Shown here: positions 35,687 to 47,741 of the stretch, in pieces
How positions within the stretch are numbered: position 1 is the first letter of the stretch
How the letters are laid out: every line of letters starts with the position of its first letter
Assembly (NCBI RefSeq): GCF_900176365.1
Contig: NZ_FWXY01000010.1
Span: 1 to 64,000 of the forward strand
Reading direction: 5' to 3'
From: Desulfocicer vacuolatum DSM 3385
GTDB taxonomy: Bacteria > Desulfobacterota > Desulfobacteria > Desulfobacterales > Desulfobacteraceae
Length of the DNA stretch: 64,000 nt
The notes under the pieces: generated by a model
The model's database searches: none
Told to the model about the DNA's origin: nothing
Seen by the model: only the letters and a program-made list of their open reading frames with translations
Made by a program: the position numbers and the translations under genes

Positions 35687-36777
35687 GGCTCTCCGAGCTT
35701 TTCCGTGGTTGACAATATCATTGTTTTGTGACTATGAGCTCCGCCCCTAAAGTATCTAATAAAATCCGTTGCCTCAGGTGCTTAATGTTGAAAATTCCAT
35801 AGTATCTCCGTTTGACAACTTCGATTTTATTGTTAAAACCCTTCACAAAACCACTGTTGCAACGGTTGTTAAAATAATTTTCAATCTGGGCCTGGAATGA
35901 ATTTAGAGTTTTCAAAAAGGTATCATAACAATTCAAATCGTTTTGCATTACCTTCTCTTCCAATTCCTTAAAGGCTGCGATGGCCTCCTGTTTTGTATAG
36001 GACTTTTCAAAAATGTCAGTCATGGCATTTTTGAGTTGATAGGCTTCTTTCAAATCCGGACTATACCCAAATGCTATTTTGAAAATGCCTTTTTCTGTTT
36101 CCGTTAGTTTGTCAGGGTTCTTTCTAAGGGAGTCAGATCTTATTGATTTACCATTTTCAAAACTCAGACCACCATATCTTATGAATGGCATATTGGATAA
36201 ACGGTAAATTGAAAACTGCTGAGTCCCTAAAAGCCCATAATAACCCTTTAAGCTGTTTGTAATCATCCACAGCCCAGCTCTTTTTTGATTCTATATGCTT
36301 TTCTCCTAATCTTTCCTTCAAACAGACATCTTTGATGTTACTGTTTATCAAAAATTGCAATACATGGTCTTGATATGTTTTTGTATAGGATTTTCCAGGA
36401 GCACGCCATGGAAACCTTTCCGTTGTTGTTGGCTCATTGTCACAATCTAAGCATTGATAACGGCGTGGCCGAATTTTTAGATACACTTCTCTTCCAAGAA
36501 TCGGTAAATGTCGGATCATAATCCATTGATCATATCCTCTGAAGTGGCGAATTTTTTTTCCGCATTTTCGGCAAACTCCACTTTTTTTTGTGCTGCGGAG
36601 TTCAATGACATAATCCCCGTTATTGTCACGAGAAACACTCAAAATTTCAACATCTGGAAGTTCTAAATCCAACTCAATCCCCATAAGCCCTCCGTTTATA
36701 ATTGAGTTGCAAAATATAAGCAAAGTATTATCCGTGAACAGTACTCAAATTACAATCCCGGAAATTATCGGAGAGCC
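35687..36777 (-). mobile_element. Internally deleted ISL3-family insertion sequence
   Basis: The ends are inverted repeats opening with GGCTCTCCGA (left 35687, right 36777), with partial similarity further in. A perfect 8-bp target duplication, AAATTTCT, flanks it (35679-35686 and 36778-36785), as expected for ISL3. The element is 1091 bp; intact relatives are usually 1.3-1.6 kb. It carries only a broken transposase and lies 58 bp from the distal end of the CRISPR array. Confidence 0.9.
35718..36684 (-). pseudogene. ISL3 transposase, disrupted by internal deletion and frameshift
   Basis: The N-terminal part (start 36684, after GGAGGGCTT) has the ISL3 zinc-finger region (CRKCGKKIRHFRGYD, CLDCDNEPTTTERFPWR). 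The frame then shifts around 36160-36270. The C-terminal part in the other frame begins near RKNPDKLTETEK and ends with SGFVKGFNNKIEVVKRRYYG. The middle with the first two catalytic aspartates is absent, and the usual glutamate in the EGxNNKI motif reads KG. It cannot be an active transposase. Confidence 0.88.
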
Positions 36778-36835
36778 AAATTTCTTGGCAGCATTCATTG
36801 GTCGAAAAAATGAGAATGCGTCTTAACCAGCTCAT

Positions 36836-39800
36836 GTTTCAATCCTTGTTGTTATGGATCAAGGTTTGACGGAATTTAACACCTCAAACAATTATTAGCA
36901 ACCGCTCGTTTTAATCCTTATTGTGGTGGATCAAGGTCTGACGGCGGACCCGGATGCATAGACACAGCCGCCCTCTGTCGTGGTTTCAATCCTTGTTGTC
37001 GTGGATCAAGGTCTGACGGGCCAGCAGTTTTTTGCGTGTGGTGATGCCGTTGTTGTTTCAATCCTTGTTGTCGTGGATCAAGGTCTGACGGCCACTTATA
37101 CCTCCACCAGTTTGATGGCATTAATCCGGGTTTCAATCCTTGTTGTCGTGGATCAAGGTCTGACGGGGAGCCACAATGGAAGCCATGCACTCGCAGTCAA
37201 TGGTTTCAATCCTTGTTGTCGTGGATCAAGGTCTGACGGGCTTCAATCTGCTTTTGGAGGTTTTTAATGTATCAGGGTTTCAATCCTTGTTGTCGTGGAT
37301 CAAGGTCTGACGGGTCATCAGCAAACACAAAAGCCTTAAGTTGGCAAAGTTTCAATCCTTGTTGTCGTGGATCAAGGTCTGACGGGTGATACCCAGGCCA
37401 GGGCCACCACTCTGAGCGTAATGTTTCAATCCTTGTTGTCGTGGATCAAGGTCTGACGGATAGAAAAACAGTTGGACACCATGAAAGACGGCATGGAGTT
37501 TCAATCCTTGTTGTCGTGGATCAAGGTCTGACGGTGTGATATCTGATTTCAGGATCAAGCCGTCGTCATTGTTTCAATCCTTGTTGTCGTGGATCAAGGT
37601 CTGACGGAACAGCATTCATTCCCTGAACAACGGCCCACTCAAGTTTCAATCCTTGTTGTCGTGGATCAAGGTCTGACGGCACGCAAATAACGAAATAACA
37701 ATGTCTGATTTCTTAAGTTTCAATCCTTGTTGTCGTGGATCAAGGTCTGACGGATCACCGCCCCCGGCTGTTGCGGCCGCATTCCAAGGGTTTCAATCCT
37801 TGTTGTCGTGGATCAAGGTCTGACGGAGTATCTGTACCTGTCTGCTCCCAGTCATAGCCGTGTTTCAATCCTTGTTGTCGTGGATCAAGGTCTGACGGCC
37901 AAAACCGAATGCGTTATTTCGGATTCCCCATGTGAGTTTCAATCCTTGTTGTCGTGGATCAAGGTCTGACGGTTGGATGTTTGCAGCGGTGGGCAGGTGT
38001 TCTTGAAAAAGTTTCAATCCTTGTTGTCGTGGATCAAGGTCTGACGGGATCCTCATTTAAGCTGGCTTGTGCCTGCCGAAACATGTTTCAATCCTTGTTG
38101 TCGTGGATCAAGGTCTGACGGAACACAAGACGAACCAGCGACATGGTCTATCTATGGTTTCAATCCTTGTTGTCGTGGATCAAGGTCTGACGGAAAATAC
38201 CATAGGTGCAAGTTTTAGAGCGCATCGAGGTTTCAATCCTTGTTGTCGTGGATCAAGGTCTGACGGATTGTGCCGTTGGGCCTGGCTGTAATCTCATCTG
38301 TAGTTTCAATCCTTGTTGTCGTGGATCAAGGTCTGACGGGGAATATGGAAAAATAGGGCATTATTCAAATACCCTGTGTTTCAATCCTTGTTGTCGTGGA
38401 TCAAGGTCTGACGGGATTTAATGATTTCCCGGAAACCTTCATTCCGTTCTTGTTTCAATCCTTGTTGTCGTGGATCAAGGTCTGACGGTATCTGATTCGG
38501 AACCGGAAAATCTTGACCCGACAGAGTTTCAATCCTTGTTGTCGTGGATCAAGGTCTGACGGATGGAAAACTTACCGGGAAAAGCAATAAATACAAGCAG
38601 TTTCAATCCTTGTTGTCGTGGATCAAGGTCTGACGGAATCAATATGTGCCTTGCTGTGATCCGGGAAAAAATGTTTCAATCCTTGTTGTCGTGGATCAAG
38701 GTCTGACGGTTATGTTCAGATCGCCTGATACGTCTGCTGCGTTAGTTTCAATCCTTGTTGTCGTGGATCAAGGTCTGACGGGGATGGGCCGGTGAAGGGA
38801 AGTTTTGGGCATTGAAGTTTCAATCCTTGTTGTCGTGGATCAAGGTCTGACGGGTTAATGTGATTGATTGATTGTTCTCACCCTCATCGTTTCAATCCTT
38901 GTTGTCGTGGATCAAGGTCTGACGGTTATTTTCATGCCATTATCATACATGATGAGGCCAGTTTCAATCCTTGTTGTCGTGGATCAAGGTCTGACGGGAT
39001 GTTGAACATCATGGACGAATATATCAAGTTTGTTTCAATCCTTGTTGTCGTGGATCAAGGTCTGACGGCCGAACCATCCCATGCAGAGTTTGCAACCCTG
39101 ATTTTAGTTTCAATCCTTGTTGTCGTGGATCAAGGTCTGACGGACCTTGTCCCGTCTGCAAGCTTGCCCCAGCCAGCCTGTTTCAATCCTTGTTGTCGTG
39201 GATCAAGGTCTGACGGAAACTCCCCAAGGATTCCCAGTCACCTAAGTTGTCAGTTTCAATCCTTGTTGTCGTGGATCAAGGTCTGACGGCCTCCGTGTGC
39301 TTCACTATTCGAAAAGGCCGGGATGTTTCAATCCTTGTTGTCGTGGATCAAGGTCTGACGGCAGACAACGGGTTGGCAGTCGTGCTTGAGAAATTGGAGT
39401 TTCAATCCTTGTTGTCGTGGATCAAGGTCTGACGGCCCGTATCTTCCGTGGCTGAAATGGTGGGCACTTTTGTGGTTTCAATCCTTGTTGTCGTGGATCA
39501 AGGTCTGACGGCTCTCAGCCCCATTACATACGCCCCCAGCTCCTGGCAGTTTCAATCCTTGTTGTCGTGGATCAAGGTCTGACGGTTTTGTATGTGGGCA
39601 TTTGATGACCTCCACTTATTTTTTGTTTCAATCCTTGTTGTCGTGGATCAAGGTCTGACGGACACCCAATCACTGTGTCATCAGTGGTGGTATCAGAGGT
39701 TTCAATCCTTGTTGTCGTGGATCAAGGTCTGACGGACTCCGCTTTCTGAACCATCCCCTACTAACAGATCAGTTTCAATCCTTGTTGTCGTGGATCAAGG

Positions 39801-42800
39801 TCTGACGGATTGAAAGAGTTCTAAGCCCAAGAGCATCAATTTTGTTTCAATCCTTGTTGTCGTGGATCAAGGTCTGACGGATGTTTGATATGGGTGTGCC
39901 TTTCAACCAGCTAAAGTTTCAATCCTTGTTGTCGTGGATCAAGGTCTGACGGCTTGGACAATTACAGATAGAGTTTCTTTTGCATCTTGTTTCAATCCTT
40001 GTTGTCGTGGATCAAGGTCTGACGGATTCTGCGAGCGTCAGTTTGCGTTTGCGCTTCTGGAGTTTCAATCCTTGTTGTCGTGGATCAAGGTCTGACGGTT
40101 CTATTGAAATACCAAAAGAAAACGAAGAGGTGAATTGTTTCAATCCTTGTTGTCGTGGATCAAGGTCTGACGGTTCACCGCCACTGGCATCCAGGTCCCC
40201 CTGGAGGAGTTTCAATCCTTGTTGTCGTGGATCAAGGTCTGACGGAAAAAGAAAAGACGCTTGCGGAAGCCGGTGTTAAGGGGTTTCAATCCTTGTTGTC
40301 GTGGATCAAGGTCTGACGGAAGACATGATCACCGAGCTGGGCGGCCAGGTGAATCGGGTTTCAATCCTTGTTGTCGTGGATCAAGGTCTGACGGTCATTA
40401 CAGAACCTCTGCCTCGATAATGGATTCCGCGTTTCAATCCTTGTTGTCGTGGATCAAGGTCTGACGGGGTCCACGGCCCCGGCATACACACGCCCTGTTC
40501 CATGTTTCAATCCTTGTTGTCGTGGATCAAGGTCTGACGGTTACGCCTGGCTTTGCCTGGCGGGGCAAGAGGAACTGTTTCAATCCTTGTTGTCGTGGAT
40601 CAAGGTCTGACGGTCAAGGATACATACCCCCTTGGCGGGGCAGCCCCGTGTTTCAATCCTTGTTGTCGTGGATCAAGGTCTGACGGTGCCTCTGAAAATT
40701 GATGATCTGCTGCGGCCTATGGGTTTCAATCCTTGTTGTCGTGGATCAAGGTCTGACGGTAGATACAACACCCTCGCCTATTTGTGCTGCAATGTAGTTT
40801 CAATCCTTGTTGTCGTGGATCAAGGTCTGACGGCTGGTAGGGCTTGGGAAAGTTGGAAAATTATTTGCGTTTCAATCCTTGTTGTCGTGGATCAAGGTCT
40901 GACGGCACCAGAACAGAAGCTCAAGAAACAACGTTTTTCTGTTTCAATCCTTGTTGTCGTGGATCAAGGTCTGACGGGGGGTGATTTGTTGTCATGGTAG
41001 GCTCCTTTTGTATGTTTCAATCCTTGTTGTCGTGGATCAAGGTCTGACGGTTGGGAAAAAAACATAGCCAAAAAAGGAGATTCTTTAGTTTCAATCCTTG
41101 TTGTCGTGGATCAAGGTCTGACGGGGTGGGCCTCTCCCTGCCAAATCCATGGTTAAAGTGTTTCAATCCTTGTTGTCGTGGATCAAGGTCTGACGGTTTA
41201 GCATTCCCGGGGATACGCCCTCCGACTGAAGTTTCAATCCTTGTTGTCGTGGATCAAGGTCTGACGGCAGCTCGAACAGGCTTTCGTCTATGAGCCATGG
41301 GGTATGTTTCAATCCTTGTTGTCGTGGATCAAGGTCTGACGGAAGATGACCAGGGACCCCGACAGCGGTGGACCTTTCAGTTTCAATCCTTGTTGTCGTG
41401 GATCAAGGTCTGACGGGGCGGCGGTCATTTCTGAGAGTACCGGGATTTCTATGTTTCAATCCTTGTTGTCGTGGATCAAGGTCTGACGGAGGCGGCGGTT
41501 GCCGGGGTTACGGACACCAAGACTGCTGGTTTCAATCCTTGTTGTCGTGGATCAAGGTCTGACGGATTCCTGGACTTCTTCTTTAAGTTCCGGATTGTTT
41601 TGTTTCAATCCTTGTTGTCGTGGATCAAGGTCTGACGGCTTGTAAATCAGACAGAGCCATTCCTTGTTCATTTAGTTTCAATCCTTGTTGTCGTGGATCA
41701 AGGTCTGACGGCTTTATAATGAGGGTTGCACAAAAAAAAGAACTGTAGTTTCAATCCTTGTTGTCGTGGATCAAGGTCTGACGGCCCAGCCCCGGTGTTT
41801 GCCGGGAAATTAATCTAAAAAGTTTCAATCCTTGTTGTCGTGGATCAAGGTCTGACGGACATAAAATCACCAGGCTGTTGAGCCAAATGATCAATGTTTC
41901 AATCCTTGTTGTCGTGGATCAAGGTCTGACGGTTGCCCCGGCGGGCCATACCAAGTTACTGGTGGTGAGTTTCAATCCTTGTTGTCGTGGATCAAGGTCT
42001 GACGGAAAAGGCAGCATGGTATGAATGTAGCCACTGCCAGAGGTTTCAATCCTTGTTGTCGTGGATCAAGGTCTGACGGTGACGAGGCATGACCGATAAC
42101 ATGGGGGTAAGAGGTTTCAATCCTTGTTGTCGTGGATCAAGGTCTGACGGGTTACCGGATCGTCAGATGACCTTGGTTCTGGCAGTAGTTTCAATCCTTG
42201 TTGTCGTGGATCAAGGTCTGACGGCGGTAGCTGACGGCCCCTCTTTGTTGGTCTTTACCAAAGTTTCAATCCTTGTTGTCGTGGATCAAGGTCTGACGGG
42301 GGCTCCTCCACCGCAATGGGCACAGTAGTAAATCCGGTTTCAATCCTTGTTGTCGTGGATCAAGGTCTGACGGCACGAGACACACCACCTATTCCGGTCT
42401 TTTCTAAAAGTTTCAATCCTTGTTGTCGTGGATCAAGGTCTGACGGTGGCTTAATCAGATCAAGGGAGGCTTTCGACAAGAGTTTCAATCCTTGTTGTCG
42501 TGGATCAAGGTCTGACGGGATTGCGACCTCCCTTGTGTCGGAAAAATAAAATGTTTCAATCCTTGTTGTCGTGGATCAAGGTCTGACGGACGAACTCACA
42601 AAACGTGGCTATCGATACATAGAACAGTTTCAATCCTTGTTGTCGTGGATCAAGGTCTGACGGAGAATTAAACAGGCACTCGTCAAGGAAATAGATATCA
42701 AGTTTCAATCCTTGTTGTCGTGGATCAAGGTCTGACGGCGGGGCTGTGCAGGGCGGTCAAGACGCGAGGGTGGTGGTTTCAATCCTTGTTGTCGTGGATC

Positions 42801-44713
42801 AAGGTCTGACGGCCCCATCCCCAGGCTTGCGGGAATTGGGCAGTGGGGTTTCAATCCTTGTTGTCGTGGATCAAGGTCTGACGGGGTGATGTAACGGCAG
42901 GCAATATAGCATCTGGGATGTTTCAATCCTTGTTGTCGTGGATCAAGGTCTGACGGAGGTTGAAGTGTGGCTGATTGATCGGTATGTGATGTTTCAATCC
43001 TTGTTGTCGTGGATCAAGGTCTGACGGGGCTCTTTAGCAATCATGGCATTTGAACCCCGAGCAAGTTTCAATCCTTGTTGTCGTGGATCAAGGTCTGACG
43101 GAAACGGCTCCTAAAATTATTGCTTCCTTGCAGTCCGGTTTCAATCCTTGTTGTCGTGGATCAAGGTCTGACGGGGAATGACCACATCAGGTCAACGCTC
43201 AATCTTGAGAGTTTCAATCCTTGTTGTCGTGGATCAAGGTCTGACGGCTATATTTGATTTGCTTGGGTCCAATTCCAAAAAATGTTTCAATCCTTGTTGT
43301 CGTGGATCAAGGTCTGACGGTTCAAGGCCGTGAACAGGATATGTGGTGTTAAACATGTTTCAATCCTTGTTGTCGTGGATCAAGGTCTGACGGACAAACC
43401 ACGGCCTTAAAAACGAGCTCGTAACGGGTTTCAATCCTTGTTGTCGTGGATCAAGGTCTGACGGTAAGGGGATACCGCAATGGACACGGATCCAAAGAAA
43501 GTTTCAATCCTTGTTGTCGTGGATCAAGGTCTGACGGCTTGGGCTCGGCAAACTTCACTTCCTGACCAGGCTTGTTTCAATCCTTGTTGTCGTGGATCAA
43601 GGTCTGACGGCGTTGTACCTGACCCCAGAATTACTCCCCCCTAAAAAAGTTTCAATCCTTGTTGTCGTGGATCAAGGTCTGACGGGAGAGATGAAGAGCG
43701 CGATGGCGGATGGATCAATGGAGTTTCAATCCTTGTTGTCGTGGATCAAGGTCTGACGGCGGCTGCGCGAGGTGATCAAACGCATGGAAAATTTGGAGTT
43801 TCAATCCTTGTTGTCGTGGATCAAGGTCTGACGGCGTAATGGTTACGCTCACAAACACGGAGGCCCACGCAGTTTCAATCCTTGTTGTCGTGGATCAAGG
43901 TCTGACGGAGAGGATCAAAAAATTAGGTACCGATCTTGTAACTTGTTTCAATCCTTGTTGTCGTGGATCAAGGTCTGACGGCGCTGGGCAGTCGTGTCTT
44001 CCCGGTATATCCGCATGTTTCAATCCTTGTTGTCGTGGATCAAGGTCTGACGGTTCTGGTTTCGAGTTCTCATCAGCATCAACTTTCACGTTTCAATCCT
44101 TGTTGTCGTGGATCAAGGTCTGACGGTTTACTTCTGTTGACATTGCGACCTCTCCTTAATGAGTTTCAATCCTTGTTGTCGTGGATCAAGGTCTGACGGT
44201 GAGCCACCACAACACGCCCAATTCACAACCAAAGAATGTTTCAATCCTTGTTGTCGTGGATCAAGGTCTGACGGTCCTTTATTGCTTGATCTCAAAATGC
44301 ACCAGATCGTGTTTCAATCCTTGTTGTCGTGGATCAAGGTCTGACGGGGTGCAGGGAACATCTTGAGCCGTTGCTGAAACTTTGTTTCAATCCTTGTTGT
44401 CGTGGATCAAGGTCTGACGGCGTTTACATCTTGATTGATCTGATCCAGCTTGGAGTTTCAATCCTTGTTGTCGTGGATCAAGGTCTGACGGAAAATCAAT
44501 GAAAGCCCGGTTTTACTCTGCTAAAAAGTTTCAATCCTTGTTGTCGTGGATCAAGGTCTGACGGGTTGGACTTTGCCTCATTGGCCGCATTCACTACATC
44601 CAGTTTCAATCCTTGTTGTCGTGGATCAAGGTCTGACGGTTTGCTTGTTATTTGATTGTTCTTGACGCGGTTTGCTGTTTCAATCCTTGTTGTCGTGGAT
44701 CAAGGTCTGACGG
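36836..44713 (-). CRISPR. CRISPR array, type I-B, 108 repeats and 107 spacers
   Basis: The repeat is 37 bp. On the minus strand it starts CCGTCAGACCTTG and ends AAGGATTGAAAC, with the stem CCTTG/CAAGG. Spacers are about 34-39 bp; the mean unit is 73.3 bp. I counted 108 repeats by eye, and the total length agrees. All copies I compared are identical except the two at the left end (36836-36872 and 36908-36944), which carry three or more substitutions; this marks the old, leader-distal end. The ATTGAAAC handle, the decayed left end and the cas genes all indicate transcription on the minus strand from a leader at 44714-44870. The size suggests a long-active system. No spacer matching elsewhere in the window was noticed. 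Confidence 0.98.
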
Positions 44714-44870
44714 TCCATTTTGAGATTATTCTTTTTGAGAATAGCATGTTAAACAAATTTTCAAAGAACAATATTACGTTTAGATCTGATAAGCTCATAT
44801 ATTTTACCTTAATTTCATAAGCAGTAAAGTAAAGATATTGTATTGTGTTTATAGAAGATCTCATTTTTTT
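44714..44870 (-). promoter_or_regulatory. CRISPR leader
   Basis: AT-rich 157 bp between cas4 and the first repeat. Near the repeat it contains TCTCAAAAAGAATAATCTC, with a duplicated TCTCAAAA motif and an ATTCT/AGAAT inverted pair, which may serve new-spacer insertion. The array promoter must lie here; TTGAAA followed by TATTCT at 15 bp is a weak candidate. Confidence 0.75.
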
Positions 44871-45452
44871 TTAATTTTCGCAAATATTTCTATAGCAACA
44901 GTCCACACATCTTTTCTTTGACGATGTTTTTTTGGGATAATATCCCGTGATTATAATATTAATAACTTCTTTGATCTGTTTATCAAGATTCTTTCTATCT
45001 TTATCGTTGAAATTCAAATCTATCAATTTATTTTTTGACCGAGTATAAACGATAAAAGCTTTATTTGCCTTTTTCTGAAAATTATCCTCAATGAGAAGAC
45101 AGTAGCATAATGCTTGTATTTTATGGGTTTTATAATTTATCTTTTTGTATTCTGCATATTTAAAATCAAGTGGGGCCATGGTATTGTCTGAAAATGTGAG
45201 CACCTCGTCAATGACTCCCCGGAGTTGATATTTAGCTGATGATAGATATACATTGGACTGTTTTTCAACAACTTCAAGTTTTTTACGTAAATATGATTTA
45301 TTAATCAGCGTTTTTTGCTTATGAACTTCTCTACCTTTTAAAACTTTGAAACGATTTCCTTCTTTTTGGGGAATCGACAAGGTTTCCATAAAATAAATGA
45401 ATCTTGGACAAAAAGTATGTTCTATTAATTGTGAAGGGGTTATGGTTAGCAT
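44871..45452 (-). CDS. cas4: CRISPR-associated exonuclease Cas4
   Basis: RecB-like nuclease of 193 residues that trims and orients new spacers before integration. The first cysteine of the Fe-S cluster lies in LIEHTFCPRFIYFME. The acidic active-site residues are in GVIDEVLTF and APLDFKYAEYK (motifs II and III). The last three cysteines are in KKRCVDCCYRNICEN. It starts 3 bp after the cas3 stop and is the last gene before the leader. Its distance from cas1-cas2 (7 kb) is unusual. Confidence 0.93.
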   Translation of the reverse strand: MLTITPSQLIEHTFCPRFIYFMETLSIPQKEGNRFKVLKGREVHKQKTLINKSYLRKKLEVVEKQSNVYLSSAKYQLRGVIDEVLTFSDNTMAPLDFKYAEYKKINYKTHKIQALCYCLLIEDNFQKKANKAFIVYTRSKNKLIDLNFNDKDRKNLDKQIKEVINIIITGYYPKKTSSKKRCVDCCYRNICEN

Positions 45453-45455
45453 AGC

Positions 45456-47741
45456 TTAAAAATTTATTAAAAGGGTTTCTTCGCCCAGCCATCCCCGGGA
45501 TAGGGAATACTTTGATTCGTCTTGGACCATTTGATGGGGACAGACTTTAATTGGAACCAAAATGTGAAAAGACTGCAAATCTTCTGTTTCTTTTTCAGAA
45601 ACGTTAATGGTGTATTGAGAAATTTTTTTTATTTCATCTTTCAGCTGGCTTTTATATCCCATTTTTTTATTTAAAGAAAGATTTTTATCCTGAAGTTTAT
45701 CATAAATATCATCTATCCTATTAAAAAATGAATTATATATGCCTTTTTCAGCTTCAATGAATACTTGGGTAATTAACGGGATTTCTTTCATAAAATGATC
45801 AGAGAACTTAGCATAAACTGTCTCAAAATTTAATTTATCCATTTCGGGCTTCAGCAAATAATCTTTTGATGTCCTGTCAAAAGCAATATGAAAGTACTCT
45901 TTCAAAACAGACAATAAATTATTTTCCTGAATTTCGGTATGGAAAAGAGCCAGAACTTCATTTTTTAAAAGATCTTTGGCATGATACGGGCAGAAACCTA
46001 TTGTATCGGTTACCAGTAACTGCGCTGTTTTATTCATTCCCTCCCTATTTTCCCGGTTAATCCTACCGGCGGTTTGAATCATGGAATAAAGAGGGGCAAA
46101 TTCCCGTATTCCATAATCAAAATCCAGATCAACACCTGCTTCAACCACCTGGGTTGAAACCAATAATGTTTTTAGACCATCTTCCAATCTTTTTTTGACA
46201 TTTCGGATGATATCGACCCTATGCTTTGGTATAAAATTGGTGTTTAAAAAGAACAATTCTCCTGTTTCTTTTTTGATTTCAAAATCATCTTTCAAATCAG
46301 AAAACACATTGAGGGATAATTTTTTTGAATTTACCACGCATAAAAGTGAGCTGTTTTTCTGATAACATGATTTAACTTCTGAAATCAGACCCTCGTACTG
46401 ATTAATATCCGGGTTTACCCGAATGGAATACCTATTATTAAAATCCAAGGAAAAATATCTATTATCAAGCAACTGTGCAATCAGTTTTTTGGGAAAAAAC
46501 CGGCTGATTTCGGGCAAGGTTGCAGACATTAAAATGAAATCGACATTAAAATTCGTTGCTATAAACGTCATGGTTTCAGCAACATCCCGGATCAGGATTC
46601 TGGGAACTGCCTGGACTTCATCTACAATAACTACCGAATCCCTGATGGTCCAGAATTTGATCAAATCTCTATTTTTATTAGAATAAAAAAGGTTGAACAA
46701 CTGATTAAACGTCGTAACAATGATGTTGTCTGAAGACCATGACATAGCCAAAAAATCATTTTCCTGACGGGAGAAGTATTTTGTCTCATTTTGTCTCTCT
46801 TTTTCATGTAAAAATCCATACACCTTTGACCGGGTCAAATGATGAAACTTGAGAAGTTCTGATTCACCGGTAACAGCTGAGTATTCTTCATAGGTCTGAT
46901 CAATTATGGACGTCATGGGCAGAGCTGTAATTAACTTTTTTTTACCTTTACTTTGACAGATAATCAGAGCCAAATGAAGGGCTGAAAATGTTTTTCCAAT
47001 ACCCGTAGGGGCCTCTATAATAAAAATTTGTTTATTTTTATTTGCTTGGTATTTATCAAGGATTTCCTGTCTTGCCCGGTTCCTCAGATCTGCCATTTCA
47101 TTGTTTTTGGATGCGATCAGAGTCACAAGATTGTTTTCATATTTTTTCCAATGATGAACAGTACTCTCAGTATAAGATCTTTTAAAAATAGCCTCGTACT
47201 TATCTGAAAAAATCAATCGGGAAAAAACTTCCTTTATCAGAAAATAAGTCTGAATACCAGTCAGTCCATTTTCACTCAGGAAGTCCCCTTGACCAAACAA
47301 GTCACAGATTGCCTCTATATCCGGCTGTTGCAGACCACCCAATCGTTGGCATATTGTTTCAAGTCGCTTATCCAAATTCGGATACATATCTTCCAAATCA
47401 TCTACATCCTGGAATTTATTGTAAAAATAGATTTCAGTATCTTCCAGGTTTCCGTGGTGTTTTATTATGGCATAAAAAGCCGCGAATATTTCAGGGGTCA
47501 ACTCAAATTTTTTATTTTCCAAAAAGATAAGAGCACTCTCAAGTGCATGGGTGGTGAAAGATTTCTTTCCTTCACTCTGGATATAGCTTTGAAATTCCCG
47601 GGTCAATTTACCGAGATCATGAAACCAAGCAGCTTCCTTGTGGAGAATATCTTCAAAGGAAGCTGCTGAATGTCCCAGGTGATTCTCCAGTGGATAATCT
47701 GGATGTGAGTAATAATCTGAATTGATTTCAAATAAATTCAC
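45456..47741 (-). CDS. cas3: CRISPR-associated helicase-nuclease Cas3
   Basis: Effector nuclease of 761 residues recruited by Cascade. An N-terminal HD nuclease domain (residues 1-200) shows WFHDLGKLTREF and AIIKHHGN. The superfamily 2 helicase follows, with Walker A EAPTGIGKTFSALHLAL, motif II as IVDEVQAVP (DEVQ in place of DEAH), motif III LMSATLPE and motif VI QTAGRINRENREG. It overlaps the cas5 end by 14 bp, indicating translational coupling. The domains look complete. Confidence 0.96.
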   Translation of the reverse strand: MNLFEINSDYYSHPDYPLENHLGHSAASFEDILHKEAAWFHDLGKLTREFQSYIQSEGKKSFTTHALESALIFLENKKFELTPEIFAAFYAIIKHHGNLEDTEIYFYNKFQDVDDLEDMYPNLDKRLETICQRLGGLQQPDIEAICDLFGQGDFLSENGLTGIQTYFLIKEVFSRLIFSDKYEAIFKRSYTESTVHHWKKYENNLVTLIASKNNEMADLRNRARQEILDKYQANKNKQIFIIEAPTGIGKTFSALHLALIICQSKGKKKLITALPMTSIIDQTYEEYSAVTGESELLKFHHLTRSKVYGFLHEKERQNETKYFSRQENDFLAMSWSSDNIIVTTFNQLFNLFYSNKNRDLIKFWTIRDSVVIVDEVQAVPRILIRDVAETMTFIATNFNVDFILMSATLPEISRFFPKKLIAQLLDNRYFSLDFNNRYSIRVNPDINQYEGLISEVKSCYQKNSSLLCVVNSKKLSLNVFSDLKDDFEIKKETGELFFLNTNFIPKHRVDIIRNVKKRLEDGLKTLLVSTQVVEAGVDLDFDYGIREFAPLYSMIQTAGRINRENREGMNKTAQLLVTDTIGFCPYHAKDLLKNEVLALFHTEIQENNLLSVLKEYFHIAFDRTSKDYLLKPEMDKLNFETVYAKFSDHFMKEIPLITQVFIEAEKGIYNSFFNRIDDIYDKLQDKNLSLNKKMGYKSQLKDEIKKISQYTINVSEKETEDLQSFHILVPIKVCPHQMVQDESKYSLSRGWLGEETLLINF

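Noticed and set aside
28706-36777. Prophage or integrative element covering the accessory patch
   Set aside because: No integrase, structural genes, tRNA attachment site or flanking direct repeats were seen.
36918-44366. Many open frames of 60-140 codons inside the CRISPR array on both strands
   Set aside because: They are repeat translations (VSILVVVDQGLT, FNPCCRGSRSDG, PSDLDPRQQGLK) produced by the 73-bp periodicity; no real genes.
36836-44713. Possible self-targeting spacers against genes of this window
   Set aside because: I noticed no clear match by eye. A systematic search was not possible, so this is not proof of absence.
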